The notes beneath the pieces were generated by a model. The model was not told where the DNA came from and did no database searches. It was given only the letters and a program-made list of their open reading frames with translations. Below are positions 60,799 to 64,000 of a DNA stretch of 64,000 nt, piece after piece. This stretch comes from Verrucomicrobiota bacterium (GTDB lineage: Bacteria > Verrucomicrobiota > Verrucomicrobiia > Palsa-1439): NCBI GenBank assembly GCA_003152315.1, contig PLZV01000027.1, positions 1 through 64,000 of the forward strand, written 5' to 3'. The position numbers and the translations under genes are program-made. The stretch's first letter is position 1; every line of letters begins with the position of its first letter.

Positions 60799-61045
60799 AT
60801 GAAGCCAATTCGCAACTCTATCAAAGCGATCATAATCCGTGACCGTCATGTACTCCTTATCAAGAACATTGATAAAGATGGCTTCTGGTACGTTTTCCCT
60901 GGAGGTGGGCAAGATTCCGGCGAGGACACACATAAGCAGGAAAGCCTGCACACATCGGATCAACTATCTGATTTTGAAAGCTCTCCATTTTGAACACCCA
61001 TTCCGGATTATCGAAACCACGGAATTCTTACCGGAGTCAGAATAA
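60799..61045 (+). pseudogene. NUDIX hydrolase remnant
   Basis: MKPIRNSIKAIIIRDRHVLLIKN... and DGFWYVFPGGGQDSGED form the first half of a NUDIX domain. The catalytic box breaks off after GGGQDSGE: the REUXEEXGU part is missing, and the next bases hold a GCAGG/CCTGC hairpin (60936-60949). A frame change beyond it reads HFEHPFRIIETTEFLPESE, which looks like the tail of such a protein. The stretch is clearly AT-richer than its surroundings, hinting at foreign origin. Confidence 0.65.
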
Positions 61046-61048
61046 GAG

Positions 61049-62293
61049 CTAGGTCCTTTCTTGGGCGTCGAGCAGCGTGCGGGCTTCCGAACATGCTCCT
61101 TTGTTTAGCAGTTGAGAGATGCGATCCAACTCGGCGGCAGGGACGTTTCCTTTCTTGCGGAGCGCGTAGAGGCGAGAGGGCAGCCGGAGGTCTTCGGCTG
61201 TGAATGTGAAAACTCGACCCAACTCTTTGCGCCGTGCTTGCTGGATAATCTCCAGGAAGGTGTACCCAAACTCGTGGGTCGGCTCGATCATTGTTCCTTC
61301 GCCGTAGTCGTTCCACGTGACCAACTGGATGAGGGGCCACTGACCTTCCATGCCCACCTCGAGAGTTTCCTGCAGCGTCTTGCCGCCGCGGTAATCGAGA
61401 GGCCGTTGGTGTTGCGCGTACACGTCATCGAAGCCGGGGTAGGCTGACACGATCACCTCGTCGCGGTTCGTGGAGAAGTACGTGAAGACCTCTCGGATAC
61501 GTTCGCGGATTCTCGCTTCGGTTGGCGTGCCTTCCCAAGGATCCCAGTGAATCCACGTGAAACCGCCATCTCCCCCGGCTTTTTTCCAAAGATGATGCAA
61601 GGCGTAGAACGACGGCCGGTTGGGAATGGTTTTGAATGCGGCATCCCAAACGGCTCTATCGGTAAGATAAATCGGCCCGAAGTTCAGGAACAACGGTCGG
61701 CCGCGGTATTGGAGATATTGCGGTTTCGTGAACCATTCCTTCTGCAACCACTGCATCGTCTCAGCAAGGTGGTTGGTGATCTGGTCCCGCTGGAGTTTTT
61801 TCCAATCGATCAGCAGTTGGACTGAGCGATCTTCGTAAGAGACCGCGAACTTCATCCCGAATTTTCCACAGGCGTCAAAGAGAGCGCTCGTGGCCTTGTG
61901 AATGGCTGGGTAGTCGGCCGTGTCGCTAATCCCGTACCAGTCGGGAATCACGCCATCGATTCCCGCCAACTTCATTTGCAGGAGGTGACACTCCAGAACG
62001 TCCGGATCAGTCGAATCGTACAAGCCGATCAGCGGGTGATAATTCGACCAGATATCCGGCAAGCCATTCGTCGTGGTTTGGTCGGGGTGATGCTTGGTTT
62101 CAAACCCCGTCCAATGACCGCCCCATTCTCCTCTGATCGCGGGCGTCATGTACCAGGGCATGTAGTGCGCCATCAGGATTTTCTTCCCGGTCTCTGGTGC
62201 GGGTGTGGGTTGTTCCCGCGCGCCGCATGACGTCAGCGCGAAGCCGGCGAGAACGACGGCCAACCGCCGCATTTGTTCCAGCCCGCGATTCAT
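61049..62293 (-). CDS. GH99-like (GH71/99) lipoprotein
   Basis: A 414-residue protein with a lipoprotein signal (RRLAVVLAGFALTSCGA). It has the GH71/99-type pattern: ILMAHYMPWYMTP, GIDGVIPDWYGI, KFAVSYEDRS, GRPLFLNFGPIYL, WIHWDPWEGTP, VSAYPGFDDVY and VTWNDYGEGTMIEPTHEFGY. GH99 enzymes cut alpha-mannosides by an unusual epoxide mechanism; the present relatives are poorly characterised. An AAAGGAG site lies ten bases before the ATG at 62291-62293, so the longer open frame to 62374 is unlikely. The LacI gene is directly upstream, with a shared operator. Confidence 0.8.
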   Translation of the reverse strand: MNRGLEQMRRLAVVLAGFALTSCGAREQPTPAPETGKKILMAHYMPWYMTPAIRGEWGGHWTGFETKHHPDQTTTNGLPDIWSNYHPLIGLYDSTDPDVLECHLLQMKLAGIDGVIPDWYGISDTADYPAIHKATSALFDACGKFGMKFAVSYEDRSVQLLIDWKKLQRDQITNHLAETMQWLQKEWFTKPQYLQYRGRPLFLNFGPIYLTDRAVWDAAFKTIPNRPSFYALHHLWKKAGGDGGFTWIHWDPWEGTPTEARIRERIREVFTYFSTNRDEVIVSAYPGFDDVYAQHQRPLDYRGGKTLQETLEVGMEGQWPLIQLVTWNDYGEGTMIEPTHEFGYTFLEIIQQARRKELGRVFTFTAEDLRLPSRLYALRKKGNVPAAELDRISQLLNKGACSEARTLLDAQERT

Positions 62294-62413
62294 GAACGCA
62301 TGTCTCCTTTCAGAAAGTTCGATCCGTGGATCTCGCCAGGATATTGCTTCTGTGGAGAATTCACTGTGTTTCAACTTATCAAGCAGTGTGATGGAACCAA
62401 CGACCGATACGAA

Positions 62414-62423
62414 TTTACGTAAA
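62414..62423. promoter_or_regulatory. LacI-type operator between the regulator and the GH99-like gene
   Basis: TTTACGTAAA (perfect 10-bp palindrome with the central CG typical of LacI/PurR operators) about 121 bases upstream of the GH99-like start. The identical core lies upstream of the LacI gene at 63527-63538. Confidence 0.7.
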
Positions 62424-62440
62424 GCCGGTCTTCGAGAAGA

Positions 62441-63508
62441 TTAAGACACTGCGTTGCGTTTTCTGACCGTACTCTTGCCCGGCCTCCAGGAACCTTCCAC
62501 CTCGGAACGCAAAGGGTAGACGGGTATGCCGCGGTGACCCCGATGAATTGCGGCAACCAGCATATCGACGGCCGCAGCGCCGACAATCTCCGAGTTTTGG
62601 TCGATTCCGCTCACATCCGGATATTCATTCGCATCCCCGTCCACATCCAGCGACGCGTACCCGACCTCGCCCGGTATATCCAGCCCTCTTTCGATTAGGA
62701 GATGCAACCCGAAGCGATCAACACTGATGATCGCATTCGGCCGGTAGCGGTCGAACCAGCGGTCAAAAGCCGGTTGTCTCGGAGAGTTCAAGATCAAGGG
62801 AGGAGGCAATCTCTTGGCGCCCCACTGGTTTCGATAACGCAGGTAGGCGGCCGTCCATTTGCCGTTTACACGCAGATCCAACGCTTCCTCGAGCACCAGC
62901 CCGATGGTCTTGTAGTTGAGGTCCGAAAGCTCGTCGAGCGCCTTGAACATTGAGGTGTACTGATCGTGAACCGCCCGGTCCAAATCCGGCCACTCGACGG
63001 TTTCGCTGATTTCCACGGCAGAGAACAGGTTGAAATCAAGCCGGATCGAACGCGGTGCCTTCTCCGAGAGCTTGCTTTGTAATGGCGCGATGATAACGCC
63101 TTCAATTCCTCGGCTCCAGATGATGTTGCCGAGGCGGGAAAGTGTCATGCCGGGCTCGTTCATCCAAAACTCTTCGATGTGGTAACCGTATTCCTTCGCG
63201 CGGGCGTGCGCGCCTTCGACATATTTGCGTTCCGTCAGGTACAGTTTCCAATCTTGCGACGTCGCACCGGAGGTCAGCAATGCGAGGCAGGCGTTCATAT
63301 TGACGGGTTTCTTGACGCGAATGTGGGAGAGCAATCTCGCAACCTCCGGATCCGGTTCATACCCCAGTTCCTTGGCGATCTTCAGAACCTTCTTGCGAGT
63401 CGCTTCTGAGACGCCGGATTTGTTCCGGAGCGCGAGCGAAACTGCCATGCGTGAGATACCGGTCTTGTCGGCAATTTCCCGGAGCACAACTCTGAACTTG
63501 GTCTCCAC
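62441..63508 (-). CDS. LacI-family transcriptional regulator
   Basis: A 355-residue repressor. The helix-turn-helix is LREIADKTGISRMAVSLALRNKSGVSEATRKKVLKIAKELGYEPD (LacI-type with hinge helix). The effector domain is the periplasmic-binding-protein type (GIEGVIIAPLQ, DLNYKTIGLVLEEALDLRVNGKWTAAYLRY, PNAIISVDRFGLHLLIERGLDIPGEVGYASLDVD, NSEIVGAAAVDMLVAAIHRG). A GTG start at 63506-63508 (VETKFRVVLREIA) fits the family; the frame open to 63592 would overlap the next gene. It probably represses itself and the GH99-like gene through TTTACGTAAA sites. The inducer is unknown, likely a sugar released by the hydrolases. Confidence 0.9.
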   Translation of the reverse strand: METKFRVVLREIADKTGISRMAVSLALRNKSGVSEATRKKVLKIAKELGYEPDPEVARLLSHIRVKKPVNMNACLALLTSGATSQDWKLYLTERKYVEGAHARAKEYGYHIEEFWMNEPGMTLSRLGNIIWSRGIEGVIIAPLQSKLSEKAPRSIRLDFNLFSAVEISETVEWPDLDRAVHDQYTSMFKALDELSDLNYKTIGLVLEEALDLRVNGKWTAAYLRYRNQWGAKRLPPPLILNSPRQPAFDRWFDRYRPNAIISVDRFGLHLLIERGLDIPGEVGYASLDVDGDANEYPDVSGIDQNSEIVGAAAVDMLVAAIHRGHRGIPVYPLRSEVEGSWRPGKSTVRKRNAVS

Positions 63509-63526
63509 GTCATTATTATGGGCGAT

Positions 63527-63538
63527 CTTTACGTAAAG
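63527..63538. promoter_or_regulatory. LacI-type operator in front of the regulator
   Basis: CTTTACGTAAAG, a perfect 12-bp palindrome 19 bases upstream of the LacI start, sharing its core with the site at 62414. Autoregulation is the simple reading. Confidence 0.7.
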
Positions 63539-63554
63539 TCCAGTGGATTCGGGG

Positions 63555-64000
63555 CTATGGCGAGCCAACCCGATAGAAGCGCTGAGGGTCACTGGCGGCG
63601 TTGGGATCGATGAAGATGATGATGCTCCCCGCGGCGTTAGTCATGCTTCCGGGTACCATCATCCACGGGGACGAAGTCAGGTTGGTTGTGGTTTCGACAT
63701 GATAGGTAAGGCCCGACGTGGTGGTGTAACTGATCGTCACTGAGCCATCGCCGCCGATCATAATTCCCGTAATCTCCGCCAGGAAGTTGAAGCTGGCTGT
63801 CTGCGTTATTGGCCCATTCATCGTGACCGAAGCGGAACTGTTCGTTCCTGAAAACGAACCGCTGCCACTGCCGGCCCAGGTGCTGAAAGCATAGCCGTTG
63901 GACGCGGTAGCGCTGATGTTCACTACCGCATTGCTGTTGTTCCAACCGCTGCCTGGGTTCACGCTGCCTCCCGGCCCGGCGTTCATTGTCAGGAAATACT
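63555..64000 (-). CDS. C-terminal part of a secreted protein with InlB B-repeat-like domain
   Basis: About 148 codons of a larger protein whose beginning lies beyond base 64000. Read from the window edge: YFLTMNAGPGGSVNPGSGWNNSNAVVNISATASNGYAF, the divergent InlB B-repeat pattern, then a domain of about 75 residues ending FIDPNAASDPQRFYRVGSP, the tail common in Verrucomicrobia secreted proteins. Part of the frame from 63986 looks like a start but is inside the domain. Cell-surface adhesion or carbohydrate binding is the usual guess for such proteins. Confidence 0.8.
   Translation of the reverse strand, partial: YFLTMNAGPGGSVNPGSGWNNSNAVVNISATASNGYAFSTWAGSGSGSFSGTNSSASVTMNGPITQTASFNFLAEITGIMIGGDGSVTISYTTTSGLTYHVETTTNLTSSPWMMVPGSMTNAAGSIIIFIDPNAASDPQRFYRVGSP

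Overview
The window looks like a chromosomal contig of a GC-rich bacterium, most likely Verrucomicrobiota (Pedosphaera/Limisphaera-like). The clues are a secreted protein made of GloVer tandem repeats, large secreted pectinases with T5SS/PEP-CTERM-type repeats, secreted proteins ending in FYRV/YYRV-type tails, plant-polysaccharide hydrolases beside a LacI regulator, and many short palindromic repeats between genes. The lineage call is inference from protein flavour. No rRNA or intact tRNA was seen.

Layout. 1-1000: 5' part of ligA and a VanZ-like gene, both on the minus strand. 1081-13078: a signalling block with two methyltransferases and a membrane histidine kinase in overlapping frames, then a FabF-type ketosynthase, a soluble histidine kinase, a sigma-54 response regulator, a FadL-type outer-membrane protein behind a good sigma-54 promoter, and a receiver-kinase hybrid. 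13100-16829: a fused amino-sugar kinase/MurQ etherase, a sugar-binding lipoprotein and a DUF481 porin-like protein. 16895-21755: trpS, lysA, scpA, scpB, pheA and a 49-residue gene. 21788-22944: a DUF4258/DUF2283 pair that looks like toxin-antitoxin, and an unknown gene. 23043-30645: hisC (carrying an in-frame palindromic repeat), DAHP synthase, two sugar ABC permeases, ald, a WalJ-type hydrolase and small secreted or membrane proteins.

30646-36590 is a scrambled, repeat-rich stretch: a B12/radical SAM gene, a stray copy of the 5' end of the WalJ-type gene, and a DUF4041/GIY-YIG gene cut into two halves on opposite strands. 36591-47769 is housekeeping: rpoN, rpmE, prfA, an L,D-transpeptidase, prmC, murA, ffh, rpsP, khpA, trmD, rplS, rnhB and yraN. 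47759-64000 is accessory: a cytochrome P450, a CE15-type esterase, two GH28 pectinases, an esterase, a TMTC-like TPR membrane protein, the GloVer protein, truncated comM and NUDIX remnants, a GH99-like lipoprotein with its LacI regulator, and the C-terminal end of a large secreted protein.

How the parts work together. The sigma factor (rpoN), a sigma-54 activator, two or three candidate kinases and one sigma-54 target promoter (upstream of fadL) all lie in this window, so a lipid-linked sigma-54 circuit can be read almost completely from sequence. The CE15, GH28 and esterase genes form a pectin/hemicellulose locus. The LacI gene and the GH99-like gene share a TTTACGTAAA palindrome, which is a likely operator. 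Several loci show copies of only the 5' end of a gene, one of which appears to supply the start of the CE15 gene.
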